Assembly: GCF_001457025.1 (NCBI RefSeq)
Contig: NZ_KQ758602.1
Span: forward strand, 186,001 to 250,000
From: Pseudarthrobacter enclensis
GTDB taxonomy: Bacteria; Actinomycetota; Actinomycetes; Actinomycetales; Micrococcaceae
Direction: 5' to 3'
DNA: 64,000 bases
This document shows positions 1 through 9,987 of the stretch, one piece after another. Numbering within the stretch: position 1 is the first letter of the stretch; the number at the start of each line of letters is the position of its first letter. The notes below the pieces were generated by a model. It was not told the DNA's origin and ran no database searches. It was given only the letters and a program-made list of their open reading frames with translations. Position numbers and translations under genes: made by a program.

Positions 1-957
1 CAGGCCGGTCAGCTCGTCATCCAGTCGGAGGACGGAGATGGAGCAGCCCTGCATTTCCAGCGCGGTGATGTAGTTGCCCACCAGGGAGCGCTCCACCGTG
101 GCGCCGTTGTCCGCGAGGACCTGCGCCGCGCGCCGGTAGACGATGTAGAGCTCACTGAGGGGCGTACCACCCATGCCGTTGACGAAGAGCAGCACTTTGT
201 CGCCGGAGCCGATCTTCAGGTCTGCCAGGACCGGTTCAAGGAGGCGGTCGGTGATGCCGTCGGCGTTCTCCAGGGGAATGCGGTGGCGTCCGGGTTCCCC
301 GTGGATGCCGATCCCGATCTCGATCTCGTCGTCAGCCAGGTCGAAGCTTGGGGAGCCGGCGTGCGGCACCGTACAGGCGGACAGTGCCACGCCCATGGTC
401 CTGACGTTGGCGTTGACCCGTTCGCCGATGGCGGCCACGGCGTCCAGGTCGTCACCGCGCTCAGCGGCGGCACCGGCAATCTTTTCCACCAGTACCGTGC
501 CGCCCACACCACGGCGTCCTGCGGTGTAGAGAGAGTCCTCCACGGCAACGTCGTCGTTGACCAGGACGGTCCGAACGCTGACGCCTTCGGCTTCGGCAAG
601 TTCGGCCGCTGTCTCGAAGTTCAGCACGTCACCGGTGTAGTTCTTGACGATATGGACGACGCCGGCGCCGGAGTTCACGGCGAGGGTCGCCGGGAGGATC
701 TGGTCCGGCGTGGGCGAGGTGAACACCGCCCCCGGCACGGCGGCGTCGAGCATTCCGAATCCGACGTAGCCGGCGTGCAGGGGTTCGTGCCCGCTGCCTC
801 CGCCCGAGACCAGGCCCACTTTGCCGCTAACCGGCGCGTCCTTGCGCGTAATGTACGTGGGATCTTCGTTGATCGTGACGAGGTCTGCGTGGGCCTGCCC
901 GAAGCCCTGCACGGATTCCGTGACAACGGACCTGGGATCGTTAATGAGTTTCTTCAT
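1..957 (-). CDS. dhaK: Dihydroxyacetone kinase subunit DhaK (3' end cut by window)
   Basis: DhaK is the dihydroxyacetone-binding subunit of dihydroxyacetone kinase; the phosphate donor is ATP through DhaL, or the PTS through DhaLM. The 319 codons present read [12 protein letters not shown] at the start, with [17 protein letters not shown] (about residue 50) and [11 protein letters not shown] near residue 215, which carries the histidine that binds the substrate covalently in this family. The family is about 330 residues long, so only a dozen or so C-terminal residues lie outside the window; dhaL would be expected just beyond. The start is the ATG at 957. Confident family call; the type of phosphate donor cannot be told from here. 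Confidence 0.95.
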   Translation of the reverse strand, partial: MKKLINDPRSVVTESVQGFGQAHADLVTINEDPTYITRKDAPVSGKVGLVSGGGSGHEPLHAGYVGFGMLDAAVPGAVFTSPTPDQILPATLAVNSGAGVVHIVKNYTGDVLNFETAAELAEAEGVSVRTVLVNDDVAVEDSLYTAGRRGVGGTVLVEKIAGAAAERGDDLDAVAAIGERVNANVRTMGVALSACTVPHAGSPSFDLADDEIEIGIGIHGEPGRHRIPLENADGITDRLLEPVLADLKIGSGDKVLLFVNGMGGTPLSELYIVYRRAAQVLADNGATVERSLVGNYITALEMQGCSISVLRLDDELTGL

Positions 958-1056
958 GGCGGTGCTCCTGGCTGTGCTGTGCTCCTGGAGGATGACAATC
1001 CCGACCCTACTACCGGCAAATGGGCCTGCGATAGGGTCCGGCCTGGCCCGGGCACA

Positions 1057-1090
1057 GAAAAGGGACAGCCCCCAATGACTGTCCCTTTTC
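1057..1090 (-). terminator. Rho-independent terminator downstream of the argA-type gene
   Basis: A perfect 12-bp stem (GAAAAGGGACAG, 1057-1068, with its complement at 1079-1090) encloses a 10-nt loop. Read on the minus strand the stem ends in a CCCTTTTC run, so it can stop transcription from the acetyltransferase and S9 peptidase genes before dhaK begins. Confidence 0.75.
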
Positions 1091-1203
1091 CTGGGCCCCC
1101 CAACCCGGCCGGAACCCAGTTTATCCATCAATTCGAGTAAAAGGAAGTGCAGGTGGAAGGGCAGTTTGCACTCTGCTGATGCTGTTGGCGCGGGGCCAGG
1201 CTC

Positions 1204-1713
1204 CTACAGGGAGCGGATCATCCTGGTGTTGCCCAGAGTGTTGGGCTTGACGCGGGCAAGGTCCAGGAACTCCGCCACGCCTTCATCATGGGAGCGCAGG
1301 AGCTCGGAATAGACCACCGGGTCCACGGCGGACTGGTCCGCCATCACTTCGAAGCCGTGGCGTTTGAAGAAATCGACTTCGAAGGTCAGGCAGAAGACCC
1401 GGGCCACCCCGAGGGCCCGGGCCTGCTCCAGCAGCTTTTCCACCAGGACATGCCCCACTCCCCTGCCCCGCCAGTCGGAGGCCGCCGCCAGGGTGCGGAC
1501 CTCGGCGAGGTCCTCCCACATGACGTGCAGCGCGCCGCAGCCGATGACCTCACCGGCGTCCGATTCGGCGATCAGGAATTCCTGGAGGCTTTCGTAGTAG
1601 GCAACGGTTTCCTTCGCCATCAGGATCCGCTCCTCGGCCAGGGGCTCCACCAGCCTCTTGATGGCGGGGACGTCGGTGGTGCGTGCTGGGCGTATCTGGA
1701 AGGAATCGGTCAC
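1204..1713 (-). CDS. argA: Amino-acid N-acetyltransferase, short GNAT-type ArgA
   Basis: A 169-residue GNAT protein resembling the short actinobacterial N-acetylglutamate synthase (Rv2747 type), which would make the first committed step of arginine synthesis from glutamate and acetyl-CoA. It starts TDSFQIRPARTTDVPAIKRLV. The acetyl-CoA binding loop is WRGRGVGHVLVEKLL at about residues 95-110, and the VFCLTFEVDFFKRHGF segment is typical of ArgA acetyltransferase domains. The chosen start is the GTG at 1713; a longer upstream extension in frame has low-complexity content unlike the family. The S9 peptidase gene begins its stop 94 bp upstream, and a terminator follows at 1057-1090. Other GNAT substrates are possible. 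Confidence 0.8.
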   Translation of the reverse strand: MTDSFQIRPARTTDVPAIKRLVEPLAEERILMAKETVAYYESLQEFLIAESDAGEVIGCGALHVMWEDLAEVRTLAAASDWRGRGVGHVLVEKLLEQARALGVARVFCLTFEVDFFKRHGFEVMADQSAVDPVVYSELLRSHDEGVAEFLDLARVKPNTLGNTRMIRSL

Positions 1714-1807
1714 GGATTCAATCCTACGAGGCCAGGGAGCCAGTGGGGATGCAGGAGCAGGCGCCGGCAAATGCCTCGGCCGACGGCGCCGGGCCGAGCC
1801 GACTGAT

Positions 1808-3928
1808 TCAGCGGCCCAGTTCGGGCGGCAGCTCCACCTCCTGGCCCAGGACGTTCTTTGCCAGGAACCACTCCACCACGCGGTACCAGACTTTGGCGTG
1901 CTGCGGCTGCAGGATCCAGTGGTTCTCATCCGGGAAGTAGAGGAAGCGGTGGGGAGTCTGCCCGTCCTGGTCGGCGGGGAGCCTGGACTTGGACAGCAGC
2001 TCGTACCAGAGCCTCAGGCCCTCGCCGATGGGTACCCGGTAGTCCTTGTCGCCGTGGATCACCAGCATGGGAGTGGCGATATTCTCCACGTGGAGGTGCG
2101 GAGAATTCTCCATCGCCATTTCTTCGGTCATTTCCTTGAGCCAGTACTGCGAGGCGTCGGTGGTGGGGCCGAACTGGTCCAGAGCCCAAAGGCTTGCATG
2201 GGTGACCACTGCCTTGAACCGGTCCGTGTTGCCTGCCACCCAGTTGGCCATATAGCCGCCGAAGGATCCGCCCATGGCGGCTGTCCGGGTTTCGTCGATG
2301 TCGGGCCGTTCCACGGCCACGTCAGTGACGGCCATCAGGTCCGTGAACGGCGCCTTGCCCCACTCCCCCCAGCCGCGCTGGATGTTCGCCTGCCCATAGC
2401 CAGTGGACAGGGCCGGGTCCGGGAGCAGCACCGCGTAGCCCTTGGCCGTCATCAGCCACGGATTCCAGCGCCATGTCCACGCGTTCCAGGACCCCAGGGG
2501 GCCGCCGTGGATCCAGAGCAGCAGCGGCGCGGGGGACGCGGGCGTTGCTCCGTCCGGCAGGGCGAGGTAGGCAGGAACCCGGGACCCGTCCGGTGCCGTG
2601 GCGGCGATCCGTTCCAGCCTGCCCGGGCAGGCCGGCCTTTCCACCGGCCCCGGCAGGCGCGTCGTCTCGCCGGTCGCCAGGTCGATCCGCACGGCCTCGG
2701 CCGGGAACTCGTAGGAGCTGCGGAGCGCATAGGCGTAGCGTCCCTCGGGTGAGACCACCACGTCGGAGTAGGCGGCGGCGTCCTGCGTCAGCCGCGTGAC
2801 ACCCACTTCGGCGGCAGCAGCCGGAACGCTGATCCGGAATACCGGCGACGCGCCGTCGTCGTCTGCCGTGACCAGGAGTCCGGACCCGTCGGGCAGCCAG
2901 GCAGCCGGGTGGGGCCAGCGGTCCCAGTCGTGGGCCAGGGGCAGCAAACCATCGCCGGCACCGGCGTCCCCGGAGACATCGAGCAAGTGCAGCCGGATCG
3001 CGGGCGCCTGGCGGGGAGTGGAATCGCTTTCGCTGACCACGGCCAGGGTGCGGCCGTCCGGACTGACCGGGCCGGGGAAATAGCTCATGCCTTCGCGGTC
3101 CAGCAGCACCTTCATGCTGCCTGAGGCCACGTTCACGGCGACCAGCACCGAGCGGCTGTCCGCCTTCGCGAGGGGCTTGGTGTAGCTGGTGTAGATGGTG
3201 CGGCCGTCGGGGCTGACTACAGTGTCGGCCTCGCGGAGCCGCGGGCCGGCGTCGGGAGTCAGGTTGCGGAGCGCCAGCGGGGCCGCGGCGTCGACGGTCG
3301 CCGGCTTCCCGCATGCGGTGTCACCGCCAGGCTCCACAGCGAAGAGCCTTGGCTGGCCGGGGCCCAGGTCTGCGTCCCAGTAGCGCACCGGGTACTCGCT
3401 GTGCAGGATGGCGGAGACTTTCCTGTCCTTGCGGACCTTGCGGCGGTCAGCATCATCCTCCTCGTTGGTGGACCCTGCCAGGACCTCGGCCGCGACGAAG
3501 GTGGCATCGGCGGCCTTGGCCGTCAGCACCTTGCTGATGCCGCCCGGCCGGCTGAGGACCACCCGCGCTTCGCCGCCATCGGCCGGCAGGAGCCACAGCG
3601 CGCTGACGGGTTCGTCGTCGGGGCTGTCCGGGTCGGGGCGCGCGGACGTGAAGTACACGTCCCCGTTGGCGGCGAACGCAGCGCCGGCCTCGCCCTTGGC
3701 ACTGCGGGTGATGCGGCGGGCATGCTTCTGGCCGGTCGGATCCAGTTCCCACAGCGCCGTGGCGAACGCCGTACCCTTGCCGTTCAGGGTGCTCACGGTG
3801 GTGACCAGCCGGGAGCCGTCGGGGCTCAGTGCCAGGCCGCCTACCCGGGGGATGGACAGGTAGTGGTCGAGGTCGTGGAAGGGGGTCAGTGGTTGCTCGT
3901 CCGGGATCGCCGGATTCTCGTTAGCCAT
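1808..3928 (-). CDS. S9 family prolyl oligopeptidase / acylaminoacyl-peptidase
   Basis: A 706-residue serine peptidase that would cleave short peptides in the cytoplasm, as no signal peptide is visible. The N-terminal two thirds form a beta-propeller-like region with repeated LALSPDGSRL and VVSPDGRTIY motifs. The C-terminal alpha/beta hydrolase domain has the nucleophile in AAMGGSFGGYMANW, the acid in VIHGDKDYRVP and the histidine in FPDENHWI, a complete catalytic triad. Length and order fit S9C enzymes. The ATG at 3928 opens directly with a Pro-rich leader. It is probably co-transcribed with the downstream acetyltransferase. Peptide specificity is unknown. Confidence 0.9.
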   Translation of the reverse strand: MANENPAIPDEQPLTPFHDLDHYLSIPRVGGLALSPDGSRLVTTVSTLNGKGTAFATALWELDPTGQKHARRITRSAKGEAGAAFAANGDVYFTSARPDPDSPDDEPVSALWLLPADGGEARVVLSRPGGISKVLTAKAADATFVAAEVLAGSTNEEDDADRRKVRKDRKVSAILHSEYPVRYWDADLGPGQPRLFAVEPGGDTACGKPATVDAAAPLALRNLTPDAGPRLREADTVVSPDGRTIYTSYTKPLAKADSRSVLVAVNVASGSMKVLLDREGMSYFPGPVSPDGRTLAVVSESDSTPRQAPAIRLHLLDVSGDAGAGDGLLPLAHDWDRWPHPAAWLPDGSGLLVTADDDGASPVFRISVPAAAAEVGVTRLTQDAAAYSDVVVSPEGRYAYALRSSYEFPAEAVRIDLATGETTRLPGPVERPACPGRLERIAATAPDGSRVPAYLALPDGATPASPAPLLLWIHGGPLGSWNAWTWRWNPWLMTAKGYAVLLPDPALSTGYGQANIQRGWGEWGKAPFTDLMAVTDVAVERPDIDETRTAAMGGSFGGYMANWVAGNTDRFKAVVTHASLWALDQFGPTTDASQYWLKEMTEEMAMENSPHLHVENIATPMLVIHGDKDYRVPIGEGLRLWYELLSKSRLPADQDGQTPHRFLYFPDENHWILQPQHAKVWYRVVEWFLAKNVLGQEVELPPELGR

Positions 3929-4332
3929 GCATCCGATTCAACACGCTATGTGCTGCCGATCACAGCCGCCACACGGCACCCGCCGCATGCCCGGGCGCCT
4001 CCCCCGCGGTTGGGGCGCGCCGCCACCGGGGCCATTTGCCGCTTGCTGCTCGTTCCTCGCTTTGACGCAAGCTACACAAATGACCCCGGCGCCTGCGCTA
4101 GGAGCCGCGCACAGGACGTGCCACGACAGGATGGGACTCAAGCGGCCCTGGGCCGCATAAGCGTTGTTGGCCAGCAACGCTTATGCGGGTCCGGGCCGTT
4201 CTTAGCCAAAAGCCCGTGCGCATGAGGTGGCGGGTATCAGGGATTTATGCAGGCGCCGGGAAATCTCTGGTGGCCGTCACCGGGCTCAACCACGGACGGT
4301 GGGTTTAACGGAGAAAGCCCCGCCGCTCCTGG
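3929..4332. other. Intergenic region upstream of the S9 peptidase, up to the IS left end
   Basis: No convincing gene in about 400 bp. It must hold the promoter of the S9 peptidase. The only strong structure is the 14-bp hairpin at 4153-4188. The sequence just before the IS, ending in TGG at 4330-4332, is the left target flank. Confidence 0.6.
4153..4188. repeat. Perfect 14-bp inverted repeat
   Basis: The arms CCGCATAAGCGTTG (4153-4166) and CAACGCTTATGCGG (4175-4188) are exact complements around an 8-nt loop. There is no T-run on either side, so it is not a standard terminator. It lies about 225 bp upstream of the S9 peptidase start and 145 bp before the IS. Possible roles are an operator, a processed RNA hairpin or a relic of a mobile element. 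Confidence 0.7.
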
Positions 4333-4334
4333 TG

Positions 4335-4389
4335 AACTGCTCCCCGGAAGTTGGACTGAAAATTCAGTTTCGACTTCCGGGGAGCAGTT
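4335..4389 (+). promoter_or_regulatory. 17-bp hairpin in the IS leader next to the orfA start
   Basis: Sequence 4335-4351 (AACTGCTCCCCGGAAGT) is an exact inverted copy of 4373-4389, with a 21-nt loop. The second arm ends immediately before the proposed TTG start of orfA at 4390. A transcript that reads in from outside would fold here and hide the start region, a known way for insertion sequences to block activation by outside promoters. The function here is inference. Confidence 0.6.
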
Positions 4390-4884
4390 TTGCGTTCAAG
4401 TAGTTCTTTGTCGGCCGATCAGCGCGCAACGGCTGTAGCGTGGTTTGAGAAGGGCCTTGCATACACGGCGACAGCCACCATGCTGGGTGTGTCTCGTGAC
4501 TCTAGTGGGCCTGTTAAGAGGCTGTATCGGCGGTGGAGGATCCATGGGCAAGGTGCGCTGGTGACGAAGCCTGCTCAGTCATACACGTTCGAATTCAAGC
4601 TCGCCCTGGTGCATCGGTTCCTCGCGGGTGAGACTGCACCGGCCTTGGCTGAAGAGGCCGGCTTATCTTCGGCCCTGGTACTCAAGTCGTGGGTGCGTAC
4701 CTACCGTCGTGAAGGCGTGGACGCCTTACGCCCCAAGCCCAAGGGCAGACCCCGGAAGCCGGACTCCCCACCGCCTGCAGAAGTATCCGAGCTAGAAAGG
4801 CTACGGCGGGAGAACGAACGCCTGCGGGCCCAAGTCGCGTATCTGGGAAAATTGCGAGCCTTGAGGGCTTCAAAACAAAGGTGA
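4390..4884 (+). CDS. IS3-family transposase OrfA (helix-turn-helix subunit)
   Basis: OrfA of an IS150-type element, 164 residues, about the usual length. It has an N-terminal helix-turn-helix (VAWFEKGLAYTATATMLGVS), a second HTH around residues 60-90 (HRFLAGETAPALAEEAGLSS) and a C-terminal leucine-zipper-like stretch (ELERLRRENERLRAQVAYL). It recognises the IS ends and supplies the N-terminus of the OrfAB fusion. The only long-frame start is TTG at 4390, next to the leader hairpin; an internal TTG at codon 7 is the alternative. Its stop overlaps the orfB start as GTGA. Confidence 0.88.
   Translation: MRSSSSLSADQRATAVAWFEKGLAYTATATMLGVSRDSSGPVKRLYRRWRIHGQGALVTKPAQSYTFEFKLALVHRFLAGETAPALAEEAGLSSALVLKSWVRTYRREGVDALRPKPKGRPRKPDSPPPAEVSELERLRRENERLRAQVAYLGKLRALRASKQR
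4845..4851 (+). promoter_or_regulatory. Programmed -1 frameshift site (GGGAAAA) joining orfA to orfB
   Basis: The heptamer G GGA AAA is in the zero frame of orfA and fits the X XXY YYZ rule for -1 slippage. After slipping, reading continues at 4851 in the orfB frame with no stop, giving a junction of ...YLGK then IASLEGFKTK before the orfB region. This would make the OrfAB transposase, as in other IS3 elements. No downstream stimulatory fold was verified. Confidence 0.65.
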
Positions 4885-5735
4885 AGGTCCAGGCCCTCAT
4901 CGCCCTCAAGGCTGACTTCCCGCTGCCGCTTCTTCTTCAGGTCTCGGGCCTGGCGCGATCCACGTTTTTCTATCACCAGGCGCGCCTTCAAGTCCCTGAC
5001 CCGCAAGAGGAGCTCAAGGCCTCCATCAGGGAGATCTTCAAGAAGAACCATGGCCGATACGGGCACCGGCGGGTGCACAGGGAGCTGCTCAATCTTGGCT
5101 GGGTGGTGGCAAAAAAGACCGTGCTGAAGTTGATGCGGGCACTCGGCCTGTTCTGCAAGGTCCGACGCAGGAAGCGCTGCAGCTCCTACCAAGGCGAGCA
5201 AGGCATGATCGCGCCGAACCTCCTGAACAGGAAGTTCGATGCGACTGCACCCAACCAGAAGTGGGTCACTGACGTGACAGAGTTCAGCGTCGGAGACCGC
5301 AAGCTCTACCTCTCGCCTGTCATGGACCTCTTCGACCGGCAAATCATCTCCCACAGCATCAGCACATCCCCGAACCTGGATCTGACTAACAACTCCTTGC
5401 GTGCAGCGTTGGAATGTTTGGAGCATGGGCAGCAGCCACTCGTGCATTCCGACCAGGGATTCCAGTACCAGCACATCTCGTGGCGCACCCTTTTGGCGAA
5501 CGCCGGCGCAGTCCAATCAATGTCCCGCAAAGCCAACTGCTACGACAACGCCGTGATGGAAAACTTCTTCGGACACCTCAAGGAAGAACTCTTCCACCGT
5601 GTCCGCTTCCTTAACACTGAAGCCCTAACGGCAGCACTGCACGAATACATCCACTGGTACAACACCGAGCGAATATCCACCAAGCTCAAAGGCTTGAGCC
5701 CGGTACAGTACCGCGCCCAGATGCTTGCGGCCTAG
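4881..5735 (+). CDS. IS3-family transposase OrfB (DDE integrase domain)
   Basis: The catalytic half of the transposase, 284 residues. An N-terminal HTH_21-type region (IREIFKKNHGRYGHRRVHREL) precedes an rve integrase core. The DDE triad is visible in NQKWVTDVTEF, LVHSDQGFQYQ and NCYDNAVMENFFGHLKEE, and the C-terminus TERISTKLKGLSPVQYR is typical of the family. No frameshift or early stop is present, so the element may be active. The GTG at 4881 is an independent start, but the functional product is expected to be the -1 frameshift fusion with orfA. Confidence 0.93.
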   Translation: MKVQALIALKADFPLPLLLQVSGLARSTFFYHQARLQVPDPQEELKASIREIFKKNHGRYGHRRVHRELLNLGWVVAKKTVLKLMRALGLFCKVRRRKRCSSYQGEQGMIAPNLLNRKFDATAPNQKWVTDVTEFSVGDRKLYLSPVMDLFDRQIISHSISTSPNLDLTNNSLRAALECLEHGQQPLVHSDQGFQYQHISWRTLLANAGAVQSMSRKANCYDNAVMENFFGHLKEELFHRVRFLNTEALTAALHEYIHWYNTERISTKLKGLSPVQYRAQMLAA

Positions 5736-5785
5736 CTCCCTTTTCCCAACGGTTAGTGGGACGGCTCCTTGCCCCAGGATCCGGT

Positions 5786-6037
5786 CTACTGAGGGTCCTC
5801 CGGCCGCTCGGGTGGCGTTCGGCGCGTTTCTTTTCGCCTCGAAAGCCATTCCTGACGGTATTGATCCGTCTTTGCTGCCTGACGTCCGCCCCACCCGGCT
5901 CCAAAGTACCCGCCGAGAAAGATGCAGATCATCAAAAGTGCCGCACCTGCAGACTCAGGACCGAAAAGCCATGTAGAGCCGAACGTCACCACAGCAATGA
6001 TCAGCAAAGAGATGAGTATCTTCAGAAGCACTCTCAT
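5786..6037 (-). CDS. Small membrane protein in the IS passenger region
   Basis: I do not recognise the family. The 83-residue product has two hydrophobic segments (LLKILISLLIIAVVTFGSTW and GAALLMICIFLGGYFGAGWG), then a charged cytoplasmic-looking tail (RQEWLSRRKETRRTPPERPED). The ATG at 6037 has GAGGG 8 nt upstream; an in-frame TTG lies 15 nt earlier. It is antisense to transposase transcription and lies between orfB and the right end, so it moves with the element if the ends are genuine. It could instead be host sequence trapped between IS ends. The composition supports coding, but there is no homology evidence. Confidence 0.5.
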   Translation of the reverse strand: MRVLLKILISLLIIAVVTFGSTWLFGPESAGAALLMICIFLGGYFGAGWGGRQAAKTDQYRQEWLSRRKETRRTPPERPEDPQ

Positions 6038-6158
6038 CGACGCTGCCCTCAATTCCCTTGCGATACCGGGAGTCTACGACCGTGAGCCCGCCTCGAGTAG
6101 CCCCTTGTGATGCTGCGAAGCTGGTGCTCACTAGCCGGACATAGAACCTTCAGCAACG

Positions 6159-6195
6159 ACGGAAGTCCCCGTCCAAACGGGACGGGGACTTCCGT
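6159..6195. repeat. Perfect 16-bp hairpin near the IS right end
   Basis: ACGGAAGTCCCCGTCC (6159-6174) and its exact complement (6180-6195) enclose the 5-nt loop AAACG. No T-run follows on either strand. It lies between the passenger ORF promoter side and the right inverted repeat. It could insulate clpC transcripts from the IS, or be part of a passenger unit. Confidence 0.6.
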
Positions 6196-6299
6196 GAAGA
6201 GTCGGCGCTAACCACTAGAGTGGAGCTCGCACATTTACGAGTCCAACTTTCGGGGACCAGTTCATGGTGGAGTGGCGGGGCTTTCGGGACTGCCGGAGC

Positions 6300-8792
<2,493 letters not shown>

Positions 8793-9286
8793 TTCGCCAC
8801 ACTCCTAGCTACGACGTACTTTGATGCTACGGGGCGGACCCGGTCTTGGGGAGCGTGTTCGCCACAGGGGAAACCCACACCCTTTTCAGGGGTGCAACCA
8901 AGGTTGGCCCCAGGACGTTTGCCTATGGCGCGGCCCGACCCTGAGGGCTGCCGGTATCCCCCTGCCTTGACAGCCCTATGGGGAGCATTTCCCGCCCGGG
9001 TGGCGTCGCTGCGGAATGACTTCCCGGCGGCGCCGGGAATTAGGACATCGGCAAAACAGGCCTTACCGGCCCCCAAATCCCTGGCATATACCGCGCGGAT
9101 CCCGGCGGCGCCGGCATTTCCCCTCGCGGCGCGCGCGGGATAATACCGCGAATGAAGCGGCCGCCCTTAATGCCGGGCACGCAAAATTTCACAGAAAACA
9201 TTCAGCTGCGTGTGCCACAGGCAGGTTATCCCGGCGGTGACGAAGACGGGTTTCCCCTGTTCCCCGCCTGCTGCGCGTAAAAAGCA
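8793..9286. other. Long clpC upstream region without a gene
   Basis: About 490 bp lie between the lsr2 terminator and the clpC start. I see no ORF with a ribosome site or a family match. It must contain the clpC promoter and control sites, but I could not place convincing -35/-10 boxes or a clean ClgR or HspR box. It is mixed in composition, with AT-richer patches near 9160-9220. Confidence 0.6.
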
Positions 9287-9320
9287 AGGCCCCGCTCCCC
9301 GGAATCGGGGAGCGGGGCCT
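9287..9320 (-). terminator. Rho-independent terminator of lsr2
   Basis: A 15-bp perfect stem (AGGCCCCGCTCCCCG, 9287-9301, with its complement 9306-9320) has the tetraloop GAAT. On the minus strand it is followed by TTGCTTTTTACG. It lies 22 bp past the lsr2 stop and separates lsr2 from clpC. Confidence 0.9.
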
Positions 9321-9342
9321 GAAACAGGATCCCTTGCGGATG

Positions 9343-9675
9343 CTAGGAATTGGCCTTTTGGTAGGCCTCCTGGATTTCCGCCTGAATACGGCCGCGGCTG
9401 TTAACGGTGTACCCGTTATCCCGGGCCCACTGGCGGATTTGCGCCGAGTCATGGCTGCGGCCCCCGGAAGGAGCCTTGGTCCGGGCGGCTGTGCGGCCCC
9501 CCGAGGTCTTGCGTGCAGCGTCGATAAAACGTTCGAGTGAAGACCGGAGCTCGGTGGCATTTGCCGCCGACAGGTCGATCTCGTAGTTGACCCCATCGAG
9601 GCCGAACTTAACATTCTCGTCTGCGGATCCCCCATCCAGATCATCAACGAGGATGATGTTTACTTTCTGTGCCAT
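9343..9675 (-). CDS. lsr2: Lsr2-family nucleoid-associated protein
   Basis: Lsr2 is the H-NS-like xenogeneic silencer of actinobacteria; it bridges AT-rich DNA and represses acquired genes. The 110-residue protein has the N-terminal dimerisation region (AQKVNIILVDDLDGGSADENVKFGLDGVNYEIDLS, residues 2-36) and the C-terminal DNA-binding domain. The domain has the expected IRQWARDNGYTVNSRGRI motif, although the central AT-hook-like residues read NSRGRI. The ATG at 9675 has AGAGGAAG upstream. A promoter (9737-9766) and a terminator (9287-9320) make it a single-gene unit, in the conserved lysS-lsr2-clpC order. Confidence 0.97.
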   Translation of the reverse strand: MAQKVNIILVDDLDGGSADENVKFGLDGVNYEIDLSAANATELRSSLERFIDAARKTSGGRTAARTKAPSGGRSHDSAQIRQWARDNGYTVNSRGRIQAEIQEAYQKANS

Positions 9676-9736
9676 TAAAGGTCTTCCTCTTGCTGGAAAG
9701 TTTGCTGTTCAGAAAAGCAGGATGTTTCCCAAAAGA

Positions 9737-9766
9737 ATTATCGCCCTTCTAATGGCAGCACGTCAA
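9737..9766 (-). promoter_or_regulatory. Probable sigma-70-type promoter of lsr2
   Basis: On the minus strand, TTGACG (9761-9766) is followed after 18 nt by GATAAT (9737-9742), about 60 bp before the lsr2 start. Both boxes are close to the housekeeping consensus, unlike most of this GC-rich DNA. Confidence 0.65.
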
Positions 9767-9814
9767 AGCGTCAATAGGTTCCATGGGGATAACAGGGGGA
9801 GATAGGGGATTTTT

Positions 9815-9985
9815 CTATTTGGCGTCCGGCTCGGCAGGGTTGGCCAGCGTCCGCGCATCCGCTTCTGCCTGCGCCTGCGCTTCGGCCTGCCGTTCCGCTT
9901 TATCCGCGTTAAAGACAGACTTCATGGCAAACCAGAACAACAGGCCCACAACAATGGAGGGGAGCAGGACTGCTACATATTCCAT
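9815..9985 (-). CDS. 56-residue single-pass membrane protein downstream of lysS
   Basis: A small protein that opens MEYVAVLLPSIVVGLLFWFA, giving one clear N-terminal membrane helix (residues 3-20). It then has a hydrophilic, Ala/Glu/Gln-rich helical tail (KAERQAEAQAQAEADAR) ending PAEPDAK. The ATG lies 2 nt after the lysS stop codon, so translation is probably coupled. Amphipathic helix composition, perfect spacing and the conserved position argue that it is real. Function unknown; a role at the membrane linked to lysS expression is only a guess. Confidence 0.7.
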   Translation of the reverse strand: MEYVAVLLPSIVVGLLFWFAMKSVFNADKAERQAEAQAQAEADARTLANPAEPDAK

Positions 9986-9987
9986 GG

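Larger units (their letters stand above)
4333..6264 (+). mobile_element. IS3-family (IS150-group) insertion sequence with passenger DNA
   Basis: The left end at 4333-4357 (TGAACTGCTCCCCGGAAGTT...) and the right end at 6240-6264 are inverted copies matching at 23 of 25 positions. The TGAACTGC...AAGTTGGAC pattern is characteristic of IS150-group ends. TGG lies directly outside both ends (4330-4332 and 6265-6267), fitting the 3-bp target duplication of this family. Inside are orfA, orfB in the -1 frame, and about 500 bp after orfB that a standard 1.3-1.5-kb member would lack. The element sits just 35 bp beyond the clpC stop codon. Confidence 0.88.

Noticed and set aside
8800..8880. Possible ClgR box upstream of clpC (GTTCGC-containing sequence)
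   Set aside because: The second half-site does not fit the known palindrome well enough to claim.
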